64,000 nucleotides of DNA from Candidatus Delongbacteria bacterium (GCA_041675285.1 JBAYTZ010000018.1:8313-72312), one strand, 5' to 3'. Counted from the stretch's first letter, positions 8,346-17,521 are shown. The notes: a model not told the origin generated them from the sequence alone. Translations and numbers: made by a program.

Positions 8346-9499
8346 GTCCTCTGGAATGCCTCGCCTTGGCGCTATTCTGGCTTTGCGTGACCGGGTTGGC
8401 GGCCGCTTATCCGGGCATCCTGCTGCTGGCCCTTTGGATGCGCCGGCTGCCCGTGCCCTGGCACGCCGACCCCGACTGCGAGCCCACCTTCACTGTGGTC
8501 ATCGCGGCCCGTAACGAAGAGCGCGTCATTCGTGACAAACTGGACAACTGCTTGGCGCTGGACTATCCGCCGGACAAAGTAGACGTGTTGGTAGTCTCGG
8601 ACCAGTCGGAGGATGCCACCGCGGCTATCATTGACGAGTACGCCGGACAGCGTGTGAGTCGCCTCGACTTCGCCGAGAGATTGGGCAAGACGCAGATTCT
8701 CAATCGCGTTGTCCCGCTGGCCAAGGGCGAGATCGTGGTCATGACCGACGCCAACGTGATGTTCGACGCCGGAGCCTTGCGCTCCTTCGCCCGCTGGTAC
8801 GCCGATCCACGAATAGGACTGGTCTCCGGCTACGAACGCCGCGTGCAACGTGAACGCGAGAGGTTCCAGGCCGAGACCTGGTACCGGGACTTCGAAGTGG
8901 TGCTCAAAGAGGCTGAGGGCCGGATGGGTGCGGTGATGGGCGCGCACGGCGGACTCTACAGTCTGCGCGCTGCCTGCTGGCGCACCTTGCCGGAAAACGC
9001 ACTTTCCAATGACGATCTGCTGACGGCCATGGGCGTCCTGCGGCAGGGTCTGGCCGTCGTCCAAGACAGCGAAGCCCGCGCGGTGGAGTACATTGGCGCC
9101 GACCCTGACCAGGAGTTCGGCCGGCGCGTGCGCATCGGGGCTGGCAATTATCAGTGCTTCGGCTGGAATCTGTGGCTATTGAACCCCTTGGAGGGCTGGA
9201 AGAGTCTGTTTTACTGGTTGCACAAGCTCCCCCGCTGGTTTACTCCGCACCTGATGGCAACCGCCCTGGCCGCACACCTGCTACTGGCCGCGCACGGCCG
9301 ATTGCTGGCCCTCCTGGTGCCTCACTTGGCCCTCTACGTCCTTGGAATCATCGGTTTGGTCCTCAACCGTCGCGGTCGAGGTGGTGGCTTGGTTTCGGCA
9401 CTAGGTCATTTCCTCTACATGAATGCCGCTGTGTCCGCGGGCTTCGTCAAATGGTTGGGCGGGATCCAGGGCAGCACCTGGAATCCCACCCGCCGCTGA
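8342..9499 (+). CDS. GT2-family membrane glycosyltransferase
   Basis: This is a 385-residue inverting glycosyltransferase with one N-terminal helix and two to three C-terminal helices. GT2 landmarks are FTVVIAARNEER, VVSDQSEDAT, the DAN metal-binding motif in VVMTDANVMF, a late NDD motif (ALSNDDLLT), and EFGRRVRIGAGNYQ in place of the processive QxxRW motif. Topology and motifs resemble membrane polysaccharide synthases that act near the lipid carrier. The start overlaps the preceding stop (ATGA), so it is co-translated with the polymerase-like gene. Confidence 0.86.
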   Translation: MSPLECLALALFWLCVTGLAAAYPGILLLALWMRRLPVPWHADPDCEPTFTVVIAARNEERVIRDKLDNCLALDYPPDKVDVLVVSDQSEDATAAIIDEYAGQRVSRLDFAERLGKTQILNRVVPLAKGEIVVMTDANVMFDAGALRSFARWYADPRIGLVSGYERRVQRERERFQAETWYRDFEVVLKEAEGRMGAVMGAHGGLYSLRAACWRTLPENALSNDDLLTAMGVLRQGLAVVQDSEARAVEYIGADPDQEFGRRVRIGAGNYQCFGWNLWLLNPLEGWKSLFYWLHKLPRWFTPHLMATALAAHLLLAAHGRLLALLVPHLALYVLGIIGLVLNRRGRGGGLVSALGHFLYMNAAVSAGFVKWLGGIQGSTWNPTRR

Positions 9500-9503
9500 C
9501 GTC

Positions 9504-10826
9504 ATGCTGCGAGCCACCCTGTCCATACTAGGCACACGTCTCGCCACCCGTTTGGTCACGATGGCCGCGGGGATCCTGATCGCGCGCACCATCGGTGTCA
9601 GCGAACAGGGCGTGCTTGGACTTTTATTGATGCTGGGCGGCCTGTTGGCCGGGATGGTGGACTTAGGGCTGGGCATGGGCGCTGTGTTTTTTGTCGGTCG
9701 GCAAGGGTGGCGCGAGGAGCGGTTCGCCGGTTTGGCCTTGCCCGTATTGTTGGTGGCCACTGTCGTGGGGTTGGGCCTCTTCTCTTGGCTGGCTACCACG
9801 TGGCTCACCGATTATGCCGTTGCGTTGGAAGGCGGCAATCTGGCCATCCTGGCACTCTTCGTTGTGGGCAACGCGTTCACCGAGCTCCTGCTCAATCTGT
9901 TCATCGCCCGGCAGCGCTTGCGGGAGTACAACCTGGCCGAAGTATTGTTCGCCGGGGTTATGCTCCTGGCCACCTTGGTTCTTACCTACGTTGGAGCTGC
10001 CACTGCTGCGCCCTATTTCATCCTATACGGGGCCGCCCGCCTGCTCGTCTTCTTCTATCTGCTGACGCGGCTGGAGCACCGCCCAGTTGCCCCGGTCTGG
10101 CGCGAGTTACCCAACCTGTTGCGCTATAGTTTGACCCAGTGGTCGGCAAACCAGTTCAGCCAGCTCAGCGTCCGCGTGGATGCGCTGATGCTGGCCTGGT
10201 TCATTCCGCGCAGCCCGCGGATCTCGCTGGCGGATCTTGGCCTCTATACCATTTGTTTGCTCACCATCACACGGCTGATGGAGATCCAGCGCAGCATCCA
10301 GACTGCTTTTTTTTCCCGCGTGGCGGGGCTGGACGACGCTGCCGCCATAACGGCCACCAACTCCACTTACCGTCGCAGCTTCTTGGTCTACCTGCTGCTG
10401 TCCGCCCTTTTGATCCTGTTCGGCTGGCCCGTGCTCTGGCTGTACGGGCCGGATTTCACAGCCGCCTGGGGCGTGCTCACCGTTCTGGTGCTAGGAACCA
10501 TTACGTTGCGCGGCAATGCCGGCATGCTGATGTTGTACTTCTCCACCGTGGACCGCAGCATTTACACTGTGCACACCCACCAGATCACGTTGGTGGCGAA
10601 TGTGCTGTTCAATGGACTGTTGATCCCGCGCTGGGGGAACATGGGCGCTGCGGTGGGCACCAGCCTGTCCTTTGCCGCGGGCAAACTCTATCTGCTTTGG
10701 CGTTACCAGCAGTTGACGGGCAGCCACTGGGCGCGGGATCTGCTTATCGGGCCGGCAGAAGCGCGAGAATCCATTGGGGATCTGATCCGGGAGGTGCGGG
10801 AAATGCTGGGACAGAGAAGGTCTTGA
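9504..10826 (+). CDS. Wzx-like polysaccharide flippase (MOP superfamily)
   Basis: This is a 440-residue polytopic membrane protein with about 12-14 hydrophobic helices. It is consistent with the oligosaccharidyl-lipid flippase (Wzx) branch of the MOP superfamily. The N-terminus (LGTRLATRLVTMAAGILIARTIG) is characteristic: an Rxx(T/V)xLG-like start followed by IARxLG. It would flip the lipid-linked repeat unit to the periplasm for the neighbouring polymerase. It starts 4 bp after the GT2 stop. An ABC-type exporter for the same polymer is not present in the window. Confidence 0.85.
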   Translation: MLRATLSILGTRLATRLVTMAAGILIARTIGVSEQGVLGLLLMLGGLLAGMVDLGLGMGAVFFVGRQGWREERFAGLALPVLLVATVVGLGLFSWLATTWLTDYAVALEGGNLAILALFVVGNAFTELLLNLFIARQRLREYNLAEVLFAGVMLLATLVLTYVGAATAAPYFILYGAARLLVFFYLLTRLEHRPVAPVWRELPNLLRYSLTQWSANQFSQLSVRVDALMLAWFIPRSPRISLADLGLYTICLLTITRLMEIQRSIQTAFFSRVAGLDDAAAITATNSTYRRSFLVYLLLSALLILFGWPVLWLYGPDFTAAWGVLTVLVLGTITLRGNAGMLMLYFSTVDRSIYTVHTHQITLVANVLFNGLLIPRWGNMGAAVGTSLSFAAGKLYLLWRYQQLTGSHWARDLLIGPAEARESIGDLIREVREMLGQRRS

Positions 10827-10880
10827 AGGAACCCGCCTGGCACCGAAAAGCACCTAGAGCTGGCGCGCTGCCCTAGCGAC

Positions 10881-10894
10881 GGGTCACCTGACCC
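10881..10894. repeat. Palindrome in the spacer before the PPIase-like gene
   Basis: GGGTCA-CC-TGACCC is a perfect 6-bp-arm palindrome in the 204-bp spacer between the flippase gene and ATG 11031. Its size fits a dimeric repressor operator, but nothing else supports function. Confidence 0.25.
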
Positions 10895-11030
10895 ATTGGT
10901 GCAGGACCGGCCACTGTGAATCCCCTTGTTGGTCGATGACCTTGCAGGTCCTGGCCGAACTGCATGCAGGGGCCAAACACCGGCGATCCATAGGTTGACG
11001 ACCATACACCTGGCGCAAGATGGAGGACGC

Positions 11031-11930
11031 ATGACAGGCGGCGCACGGTTGTCGCGGGCGTTGTGGGGAAAGCGCGGCTGGGTGGCGCTGGGCGTGCTGC
11101 TGCTCCTGGCCCTGCTGGCCCTGCTCGGGCGCTGGGACACCCACCGACGGCGAGCCCGGCCGGATCTGGAACGGGCCGTGGCCCAGGCCGACGACAGCAT
11201 TTTCACCGTGGCGCGGCTGCGGGCCTGGCTGGACGCGCAGCCCGACAGCCTCAGCCGCGAGGAGGTCCAGCACTGGTTGGAAGGCTGGGTGGAGGACCAA
11301 ATCCTCTATCAAGCGGCGGTCCGGCAGGGCCTGGATACGCTGGGCGGAGTCCGGGAGGAGCTGAAGCGCCTGCGCCTGCGCTACCTGCGCGGCCTGCTGG
11401 AGGAGCAGAGTCTGGCCGAGTCCCTGCGCATTTCCACCCTCGAGTTGAAGACCTGGGCGCGCGCCAATCAGGATCTGCTGGCCCTGCCCGAACGGCAGCT
11501 CCGCTTCTCCTGGGTGGCGGGGGCGGACAGCCTGGCGCTGGCGCGATTGATTCCCGTGATCCAGCGCGACCAGCTCACCCGCAAGCGGCTGGAGGACCAG
11601 CGGCTGGGCAGCGGCCGGACGGAGTTCGTGACCCGCGGCGAGTTGCCCCTGGCCCACGCCGCGATCCTCCTGGGACTGAAGCTCCACCAGGCCTCGCCCG
11701 TGCTGCGCGGCCCGGAAGGCTGGATGGTCTATCAGCTGGAGGAAGTGCGCCCGGTGGGCTGGGTGCCCGACCCCGACCAGCACGAAGAGCTGGTGCGGGC
11801 CGCCATGCTGCAGGATCTGCGCTGGAAACGGCTGCAGTCGCGCCTGGAGACGCTGCGCCAGGAGGCGGTCTGGAAGGTGGATCTGACCCCGCTGCTCGAG
11901 GTGGAGATCGGCGTGCCGCCCGCCCGTTGA
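11031..11930 (+). CDS. Membrane-anchored SurA/PrsA-like chaperone without an evident parvulin domain
   Basis: This is a 299-residue protein with one N-terminal membrane anchor (LGVLLLLALLALLG). The segment about residues 55-110 (DSIFTVARLRAWLDAQP, then WLEGWVEDQILYQAAVRQGL) resembles the N-terminal chaperone helix bundle of SurA/PpiC proteins. The C-terminal region lacks the recognisable parvulin signature (a late GxxxGDLG and HIL). It is therefore probably a periplasmic chaperone-like factor rather than an isomerase; EpsD-type polysaccharide-cluster PPIases are a possible family. GGAGG lies just before ATG 11031. A surA-like gene follows 3.6 kb away, with a minus-strand block between. Confidence 0.6.
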   Translation: MTGGARLSRALWGKRGWVALGVLLLLALLALLGRWDTHRRRARPDLERAVAQADDSIFTVARLRAWLDAQPDSLSREEVQHWLEGWVEDQILYQAAVRQGLDTLGGVREELKRLRLRYLRGLLEEQSLAESLRISTLELKTWARANQDLLALPERQLRFSWVAGADSLALARLIPVIQRDQLTRKRLEDQRLGSGRTEFVTRGELPLAHAAILLGLKLHQASPVLRGPEGWMVYQLEEVRPVGWVPDPDQHEELVRAAMLQDLRWKRLQSRLETLRQEAVWKVDLTPLLEVEIGVPPAR

Positions 11931-11950
11931 GACGCCGGGCGCTGGATGGG

Positions 11951-13051
11951 TCAGGCTGATTTGCCAAGAAGCTTGCCGCTGCCTGACAGGAGGCGCAGGT
12001 AGAGCTGGTCCAGCTCGGACTCTGATCCAGGACATGGCGGTACATTCGCCGGAGGCCGCAGGCGGCCCTCTAACACGGCTTGGATTTTATCCGCCAGGTC
12101 AACGACATCCCCACTGTGATACAGCAGCGCCCCCGGTTGGCGCGGCGCGGCGTCGCTGGCGAGCACGGGTTTACCCAGGGCAAGGGCCTCCACCACGGTC
12201 AGGCCGAAGCTCTCGAACCGGGTGGTCCTCAGAACGAGGTCGGAGGCCGCGATGGCCGGGACGAACTCATCATGCAGTGATTCATGCCAAAGCACCCGCT
12301 CGCGAAGGGTCGGGTCCTCGCACTCCCTTTTCAACTTGATGTAGTGGGCCCTCTCCTCGGGGGTCTGGCTGCTGATGGAAGTGATGTAGAGTAGCAGCTT
12401 TGCGGGCGAACCTCGTTCCACCAGCAGGCGCATGGCGGCCAGCAGCTGGTCGAAGCCGTAAAGATCGCCTACTGGTCTTAGACGCACGGCGCCGTTTGCG
12501 ACAAGCAACGGTCCGCCCCTGGCGACGAAGGACCTCACCTCTGCTGGCAGGCTTGCCTGGCCGGTACCGGGAGGCGGCGTGACCCAGGGATGGATCAGAT
12601 GCTGGTTGGGCCTGCAGCCCAACTGGGGCAGCAACGCCTCTCTCGCGCCTTTGCCCACCAGGACCAGCGCTTGAACCCGGCGCAGGTTCCAGATCACCAG
12701 ACGGGCGAGCCAGGATCCCACGGGTCCGAACTGCTCATGGGGTTCGGCGGTATGCAGAGTCGCGACAACGAGGCAGCCGCGCAGCTGGAAGAGCCAGAGC
12801 AGGGCGCGGAACTTCAAGTTGGTACTGTGCACGTGTAACACGTCGGGGGGGTGACACAGGAGATGCAGGCATAAGCGACCCCAGGACATACGGGGCAGAA
12901 TCAACTCGCTCGGTTCGGCCGAGTCCGGGGACTCGTTGTACACGCGCACGTGGTTGCCCTGGCCCGCCTGATGGAAGGTCAGGCGCATCACATGCACGGA
13001 AACGCCGCCCAAGGGAGGTGGCCAGCAGCCCACATGCACGATGTGGGTCAC
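11951..13051 (-). CDS. GT4-family glycosyltransferase
   Basis: This is a 366-residue glycosyltransferase. HIVHVGCWPPPLGGVSVHV is the donor-loop N-terminus, HVHSTNLKFR and VVATLHTAEPHE follow, and the EX7E motif is in FESFGLTVVEALALGKPV. The GTG start at 13051 overlaps the upstream stop as GTGA; the open frame extends further upstream but that part shadows the preceding gene. It is the last gene of a three-gene minus-strand unit with a paralogous glycosyltransferase and an epimerase. The acceptor is unknown. Confidence 0.85.
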   Translation of the reverse strand: MTHIVHVGCWPPPLGGVSVHVMRLTFHQAGQGNHVRVYNESPDSAEPSELILPRMSWGRLCLHLLCHPPDVLHVHSTNLKFRALLWLFQLRGCLVVATLHTAEPHEQFGPVGSWLARLVIWNLRRVQALVLVGKGAREALLPQLGCRPNQHLIHPWVTPPPGTGQASLPAEVRSFVARGGPLLVANGAVRLRPVGDLYGFDQLLAAMRLLVERGSPAKLLLYITSISSQTPEERAHYIKLKRECEDPTLRERVLWHESLHDEFVPAIAASDLVLRTTRFESFGLTVVEALALGKPVLASDAAPRQPGALLYHSGDVVDLADKIQAVLEGRLRPPANVPPCPGSESELDQLYLRLLSGSGKLLGKSA

Positions 13052-14334
13052 GGTCGGCGGTCCACGATCAGGCTCCGCAGGACTTCCGCGTATTCGTGGA
13101 ACAGCCGCTCGCATGAGTATTGCGCATAGTGCCCGGGTCCGATCTCGTAGTGGGCGGCGCAATCGTGACGCTTCTCCAGCAGGCGCAGCAGCGCCGCGGC
13201 GATCCCCTCCGGATCTGTGAACTCTGCCCACTCGCCCAGCCTGTGCGTCCGGGTCACCAGTTCCTTGAGGATGCCCGGCGGCGAGGCGACCCACAAGGGC
13301 TGCCCCAGCCGCATGTATTCCCAGGTCTTGCCCGGATAGACGATCTCGATGCCCGGCGCATCGAACAGGTTGAGCAGGAGGATGTCGGCGCGGCTCAATT
13401 CCTGCAAAGAGCGATCGTGCGGTAGGAAGCCCAGCAGGCGGAAGCTCTCCCGGTTGGCGAAGCCGGCGATCTGCCGCAGGGTGCCGGCGTCGCAGTGGCC
13501 GATGATCTCCACCACCAGCTCCCGGCGCAGCCCGGGCTGGGCGGCGAACACGCGCGACAGGGCGCCGTCGATGTACTCCAGCGTGCGCGGGCCGGCCACA
13601 CCCCCTGTGCTGCCTGCGTAGGAGATCAGGCAGCGGTCCGGTTCCCGCGGCAGTGGTTCGAAAGCGAAGTCATCCTCGTCGTAGCCCGAGAGAATGGTCC
13701 GGCCCCGCTCCGGTCGGCGCAACTGCCGCTTCACCCAGGCCGTCATCCCCGGCGTGCAACTCACCACCAGGTCGCACTGGTTGAGCGTCCAGCGCTCCAG
13801 CCGCTTCTGGCACCAGCGAAACCATGAGTGTTTGGGCGTGGCGATGGGGTCCAGCGCCCACATGTCGCGAAACTCCAGCACCATTGGCAGCTTGGGAAAA
13901 TGTCTACGCAGCATTGGGATTAGCAGACCTGTGGAGCTGGGCGGCAGGGTGACCAGGACAATCTGCAGATCGTGTTCGTGGATCAGCCGGCGGGCCTCCG
14001 CGGCCATGCGCGGAAGGTAGCGGAAGCGGTTGTCCGGGAAGGGCAGGATGCTGCGCAGCAGCCGGCCCGCCAGGCGCAGGTGGCCGGGCCGGGCGGTGTT
14101 GTCTTCCACCGTGGGCGGCGCGGGATGCGGGTTGGCCACGTGCAGGTGCAAGCCCTGCACATCCGGCGCATAGGACGGATCGCCCGCCTCGGACTCCCAG
14201 CCCCCGCACAGGACGTGTACGTCCCAACCCTCGCGGCGCAGGTACTTGGCCAGCTTGATGGCGCGGATGGCGCTCCCACACCCATTGAACGGATAGAAGA
14301 AGTACGAGATGAGCAGGATGCGGGGCCGCTCCAC
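13048..14334 (-). CDS. GT4-like glycosyltransferase, WbuB type (paralogue of the gene at 4433-5713)
   Basis: This is a glycosyltransferase of about 428 residues. ILLISYFFYPFNGCGSAIRA, FPDNRFRYLP, EFRDMWALDP, ERWTLNQCDLVVS and YPGKTWEYMRLGQP match the paralogue at 4433-5713 throughout, so the pair arose by duplication or joint acquisition. The GTG at 14334 is chosen because GAGGTGA lies 5 bp upstream; the GTG at 14343 would give three more residues but has no spaced ribosome site. It follows the epimerase gene by 12 bp and overlaps the next gene by 4 bp. Confidence 0.85.
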   Translation of the reverse strand: MERPRILLISYFFYPFNGCGSAIRAIKLAKYLRREGWDVHVLCGGWESEAGDPSYAPDVQGLHLHVANPHPAPPTVEDNTARPGHLRLAGRLLRSILPFPDNRFRYLPRMAAEARRLIHEHDLQIVLVTLPPSSTGLLIPMLRRHFPKLPMVLEFRDMWALDPIATPKHSWFRWCQKRLERWTLNQCDLVVSCTPGMTAWVKRQLRRPERGRTILSGYDEDDFAFEPLPREPDRCLISYAGSTGGVAGPRTLEYIDGALSRVFAAQPGLRRELVVEIIGHCDAGTLRQIAGFANRESFRLLGFLPHDRSLQELSRADILLLNLFDAPGIEIVYPGKTWEYMRLGQPLWVASPPGILKELVTRTHRLGEWAEFTDPEGIAAALLRLLEKRHDCAAHYEIGPGHYAQYSCERLFHEYAEVLRSLIVDRRP

Positions 14335-14346
14335 GGGATTCACCTC

Positions 14347-15309
14347 TCAGGCCCCCAGGGCTGCGTCGATGCGATCCTGATGACTGCGGAACCAATTCAC
14401 GGTTTTTGACAGGCCCGTTTCCAGATCCACCGTGGCCCGCCACTCGGGCAGCTCCGGGCTGCCCGGCACGAAGTGGCGGTGCAGGGTCTCCCAGGAGCGG
14501 ACGGGCATCTGGGAGATGCCGGCCGGGTTGCCGGTCAGGCGGTTGATGGTCTGGGCCAGTTCCAGGGCCGAGGTGCTGACCCCGCTGGACAAGCGCAGGC
14601 AGCGCCCGGCCAGGTCGGGTCGCGCGGCGGCGGCGAGGAAACCGGCCACGATGTCGCCCACGTAGGTGTAGTCGCGGCTGCTGGAGCCGTCCCCGATCAC
14701 GGGCAACGGCAGCCCGCGCAGGGCGCGGTGAATGAAGTTCGGGATCACGTTGCGGTAGGGGCCGGGCAGTTCGCCGGGGCCGTAGCTGTTGAAGATCCGC
14801 ACCGTGCTGAACGAGAGCCCCTGCTCGCGGTGGAAGTAGTAGCCGTAGAACTCGCCCAGGGCCTTGGTGATCTGGTAGGGTGTCTTGAGCAGCAATTCCA
14901 CCCGACCCGGCGCGGTGCCGGCTTCGAGACCGTCGTCGATGGCGCTGGTGGAGGCGTAGACCACCCGCTCCACGCCCAGGCGCTGGCAGTCGCGCAACAG
15001 GGCCAGGCAGCCCCGGCCGTTGACCTCCAGGTCGTCCTCGGGATGGTCCACTGAGTTCTGGTTGGCAAAAAAGGCCGCCAGGTGGAACACGACCGTCGGC
15101 CGGGCGTTGAAGGCCAGCTCCCGGGCGGCGGGGTCGCAGATGCTGCCGCGGATGAAATTCACGCGCGGATCCACGGGCAGATTCCAGGGAACCGCGGAAC
15201 TCAGGTCATCCAGCACGCTGACGCGCCCGGCCTGGCGGGCCAGCAAGGCGGCCACCAGATTGGAGCCGATGGCCCCGGCGCCGCCGGTGACCAGGACCTC
15301 CCGGTCCAT
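14347..15309 (-). CDS. NAD-dependent sugar-nucleotide epimerase/dehydratase (extended SDR)
   Basis: This is a 320-residue extended short-chain dehydrogenase/reductase that should convert one NDP-sugar into another for the polysaccharide. Visible motifs are VTGGAGAIGSNLV (NAD loop, about residues 6-18), VFHLAAFFANQNSVDHP, the catalytic YASTSAI and YQITK (Tyr and Lys), and the substrate-side FNSYGPGE. ATG 15309 has AGGAG 6 bp upstream and starts right at the Rossmann strand; ATG 15339 would add ten residues. UDP-glucose 4-epimerase-like activity is the nearest guess. It heads the minus-strand unit 15309-11951. Confidence 0.85.
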   Translation of the reverse strand: MDREVLVTGGAGAIGSNLVAALLARQAGRVSVLDDLSSAVPWNLPVDPRVNFIRGSICDPAARELAFNARPTVVFHLAAFFANQNSVDHPEDDLEVNGRGCLALLRDCQRLGVERVVYASTSAIDDGLEAGTAPGRVELLLKTPYQITKALGEFYGYYFHREQGLSFSTVRIFNSYGPGELPGPYRNVIPNFIHRALRGLPLPVIGDGSSSRDYTYVGDIVAGFLAAAARPDLAGRCLRLSSGVSTSALELAQTINRLTGNPAGISQMPVRSWETLHRHFVPGSPELPEWRATVDLETGLSKTVNWFRSHQDRIDAALGA

Positions 15310-15509
15310 GAAGAACTCCTGCGGCGTCGAAGGGCTCATGCAGTGGTCCCCTTGCTGAATCGGTGCGGTCACGCGCCGCAGGCAGGGCGCAAAGTAGAGA
15401 TCGGCGCTGGATCGCCGCAAATCCCCGCGCCCGTCCCTCCCCAGCCCTGCTTTGTTAGGTTGTGCCGCCGAACCGAACCCGGCCTGGGCCGGTGAACCAC
15501 GGGAGAATC

Positions 15510-16811
15510 ATGAGCTGGATGCGCATCCTGCCGGCCTGTCTGCTGGCCTGTCTGTTCCTGCGGCCCCTGGCCGCCCAGGAGACCCTTGACCGCGTGCTGG
15601 TGGTGGTGGACGAGGCCGTGATCCTCGAGAGCGAGGTGGGCCAGGAACTGCAGCGCTACCTGATGGAGAACAAGCTGGATCCGGCCACCTTGGGCGGCGA
15701 GCGGCTCGAGGAAGTCAAGTTCGACCTGGTCCAGGCGATGATCGACAACAAGGTCCTCTACGCCGTGGCCCGCCAGGACACCAACATCGTGGTCACGGAC
15801 AAGGACGTGGAGCGCCGCGTCCAGGACCGGATGGACGAGATCCTGCGCCAGGTGGGCAGCGAGCGCCGGCTGGAGGAGATGATGGGCCAGCCCGCCAAGG
15901 CCATTCGTCACACGCTGGAAAGCGGCATGCGCGAGCGGATCTACGTGGAGGAGGCCCAGCGTCGCAAGCTGGGCAAGGTGGAAGTGACCCGCCAGGAAGT
16001 GGAGGAGTTCTTCAGCGCCTGGCAGGACAGCCTGCCCCAGGTGGGCGAATCCGTCCGCCTCTCCCACATCTTCCTGACCTGGAAGACCTCGCCGGCCAGC
16101 GAGGCCCGTGCCCGCGCCCTGGCCGACAGCCTGCACGCCCTGCTGAGCGCCGATCCCGCCCGCCTGGGCGAGCTGGCCGCCGCCTTCAGCCAGGATCCGG
16201 GCAGCGCGGCCGCGGCGGGCTCCATCGGCCGCACCAAGCGCGGCAACCTCGTGCGCCCCTATGAAGAGGCCGCCTACCGGCTCAATCCCGGCGAGCTGGC
16301 GCCGCCCGTGCGCTCGGAGTACGGCTGGCACCTGATTCGGCTGGACGCCCGGGAGGGCGAGTACATCGAGACCAGCCATATCCTGATCAAGCTGGAGCCC
16401 ACGGCGGAGGACCGGCAGCTGATCTACGACCGCGCGGACTCGCTCTACAGCGCGCTCCAGGGCGGGGCGGATTTCGCCCAGCTGGCCACGCGCTACACGG
16501 ATCATGCCCTGACGCGCCAGAACGGCGGCGACCTGGGCTGGCTCGAGCTGGAGCAGTTGCAGCCCCTGCTGCGCTCGCGCGTGCGGGACCTGAAGGAGAA
16601 CGAGCTGAGCCGGCCCCTGCGCGGGGAGGTGGAGGGCAAGGAGGGCGTGCAGATCGTCCGTCTGCAGGAGCGCCGCCCGGCCCGCCAGCCCAACCTGGAC
16701 GCCGACTGGAGCCAGCTGGAGATCATGGCGCTGAACTTCAAGAAGCAGCGGCTGCTGAAGGAGTGGGCCACCCAGTTGCGGGAGCGGGTCTACATCCAGG
16801 TGGTGGATTGA
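15510..16811 (+). CDS. surA: Periplasmic chaperone/peptidyl-prolyl isomerase SurA
   Basis: This is a 433-residue secreted protein with a cleavable signal (MSWMRILPACLLACLFLRPLA, about residues 1-21). Then come a SurA N-domain (RVLVVVDEAVILESEV and LVQAMIDNKVLYAVARQD) and two parvulin domains: the first from SVRLSHIFLTW to YGWHLIRLD (about 178-278), the second from TSHILIKLEP to VQIVRLQERRP (about 285-395). Both parvulin domains keep the GxLG-type motifs (GSIG, GGDLGWL). SurA folds outer-membrane beta-barrels, which suits the barrels encoded nearby. The chosen ATG has GGGAGA upstream. In enterobacteria surA is adjacent to pdxA; here they lie 14.5 kb apart. Confidence 0.9.
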   Translation: MSWMRILPACLLACLFLRPLAAQETLDRVLVVVDEAVILESEVGQELQRYLMENKLDPATLGGERLEEVKFDLVQAMIDNKVLYAVARQDTNIVVTDKDVERRVQDRMDEILRQVGSERRLEEMMGQPAKAIRHTLESGMRERIYVEEAQRRKLGKVEVTRQEVEEFFSAWQDSLPQVGESVRLSHIFLTWKTSPASEARARALADSLHALLSADPARLGELAAAFSQDPGSAAAAGSIGRTKRGNLVRPYEEAAYRLNPGELAPPVRSEYGWHLIRLDAREGEYIETSHILIKLEPTAEDRQLIYDRADSLYSALQGGADFAQLATRYTDHALTRQNGGDLGWLELEQLQPLLRSRVRDLKENELSRPLRGEVEGKEGVQIVRLQERRPARQPNLDADWSQLEIMALNFKKQRLLKEWATQLRERVYIQVVD

Positions 16812-16813
16812 GA

Positions 16814-17521
16814 GTGAGCGCGCCACGTGGCGCGCGGATGCTGGCCGCGCTGGTCCTGGCGCTGCTGATCACGGTGTCCGCGCCGGCCCAGGGGACGATT
16901 CCGCTGGCGCGCCTGAAGTACGACGGCGGCGGGGACTGGTACGCCAATCCCAGCAGCCTGCCCAACCTGCTGCGCTTCGTGCGCGAGCAGACGGGCCTGC
17001 CCATGGAGGAGAAGGAGCGGGTGGTGGAGCCGGAGGATCCCGAGCTCTTCTCGTGTTCCTACCTCTATCTGACGGGCCACGGGCGCCTCTCCTTCAGCCC
17101 GGCCCAGGCCGAGCGCCTGCGGGCCTGGCTGCTGGGCGGGGGCTTCCTGCACGCCGACGACAACTACGGCCTGGACGCCCACTTCCGCCGCGAGATCAAG
17201 CGCGTGCTGCCCGAATACGAGCTGGTGGAGGTGCCCTTCGACCACCCGCTGTATCACGCGTGGTTTCCGTTTCCGCAGGGCTTGCCGAAGATCCACGAAC
17301 ACGACGGCAAGCCGCCGCGGGGCTGGGGGATCTTCATCGACGGCCGGCTGGCCGTCTTCTACGACTGGGAGTGCGACCTGGGGGACGGCTGGGAGGATCC
17401 CGACGTGCACCAGGATCCGCCGGAGCTGCGTCGCAAGGCGCTTGAGATGGGCACCAACCTGATCGTGCACGCCCTGGGCGCCGGCCCCGACCGGTTGCCT
17501 CGGGCCGGACAAGTGGACTGA
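16814..17521 (+). CDS. DUF4159-type secreted protein
   Basis: This is a 235-residue protein with a Sec signal (MLAALVLALLITVSAPAQG, from the in-frame ATG at 16838). The mature part has LKYDGGGDWYANPSSLPNLL, LTGHGRLSFS, GGGFLHADDNYG and VFYDWECDLGDGWEDPDVH, a pattern known from DUF4159 proteins found next to MoxR/DUF58/VWA genes. The function is unknown; the GGGF and DDNYG strings suggest a glutamine-amidotransferase-like fold. GTG 16814 lies 2 bp after the surA stop. The DUF4175-type gene downstream agrees with the usual context, although the MoxR/VWA genes are absent here. Confidence 0.65.
   Translation: MSAPRGARMLAALVLALLITVSAPAQGTIPLARLKYDGGGDWYANPSSLPNLLRFVREQTGLPMEEKERVVEPEDPELFSCSYLYLTGHGRLSFSPAQAERLRAWLLGGGFLHADDNYGLDAHFRREIKRVLPEYELVEVPFDHPLYHAWFPFPQGLPKIHEHDGKPPRGWGIFIDGRLAVFYDWECDLGDGWEDPDVHQDPPELRRKALEMGTNLIVHALGAGPDRLPRAGQVD

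Noticed and set aside
10827..11030. Sigma-54 promoter at TGGCACCGAAAAGC (10837)
   Set aside because: The GG-to-GC distance is 11 rather than 12 bases and TTGC is absent.
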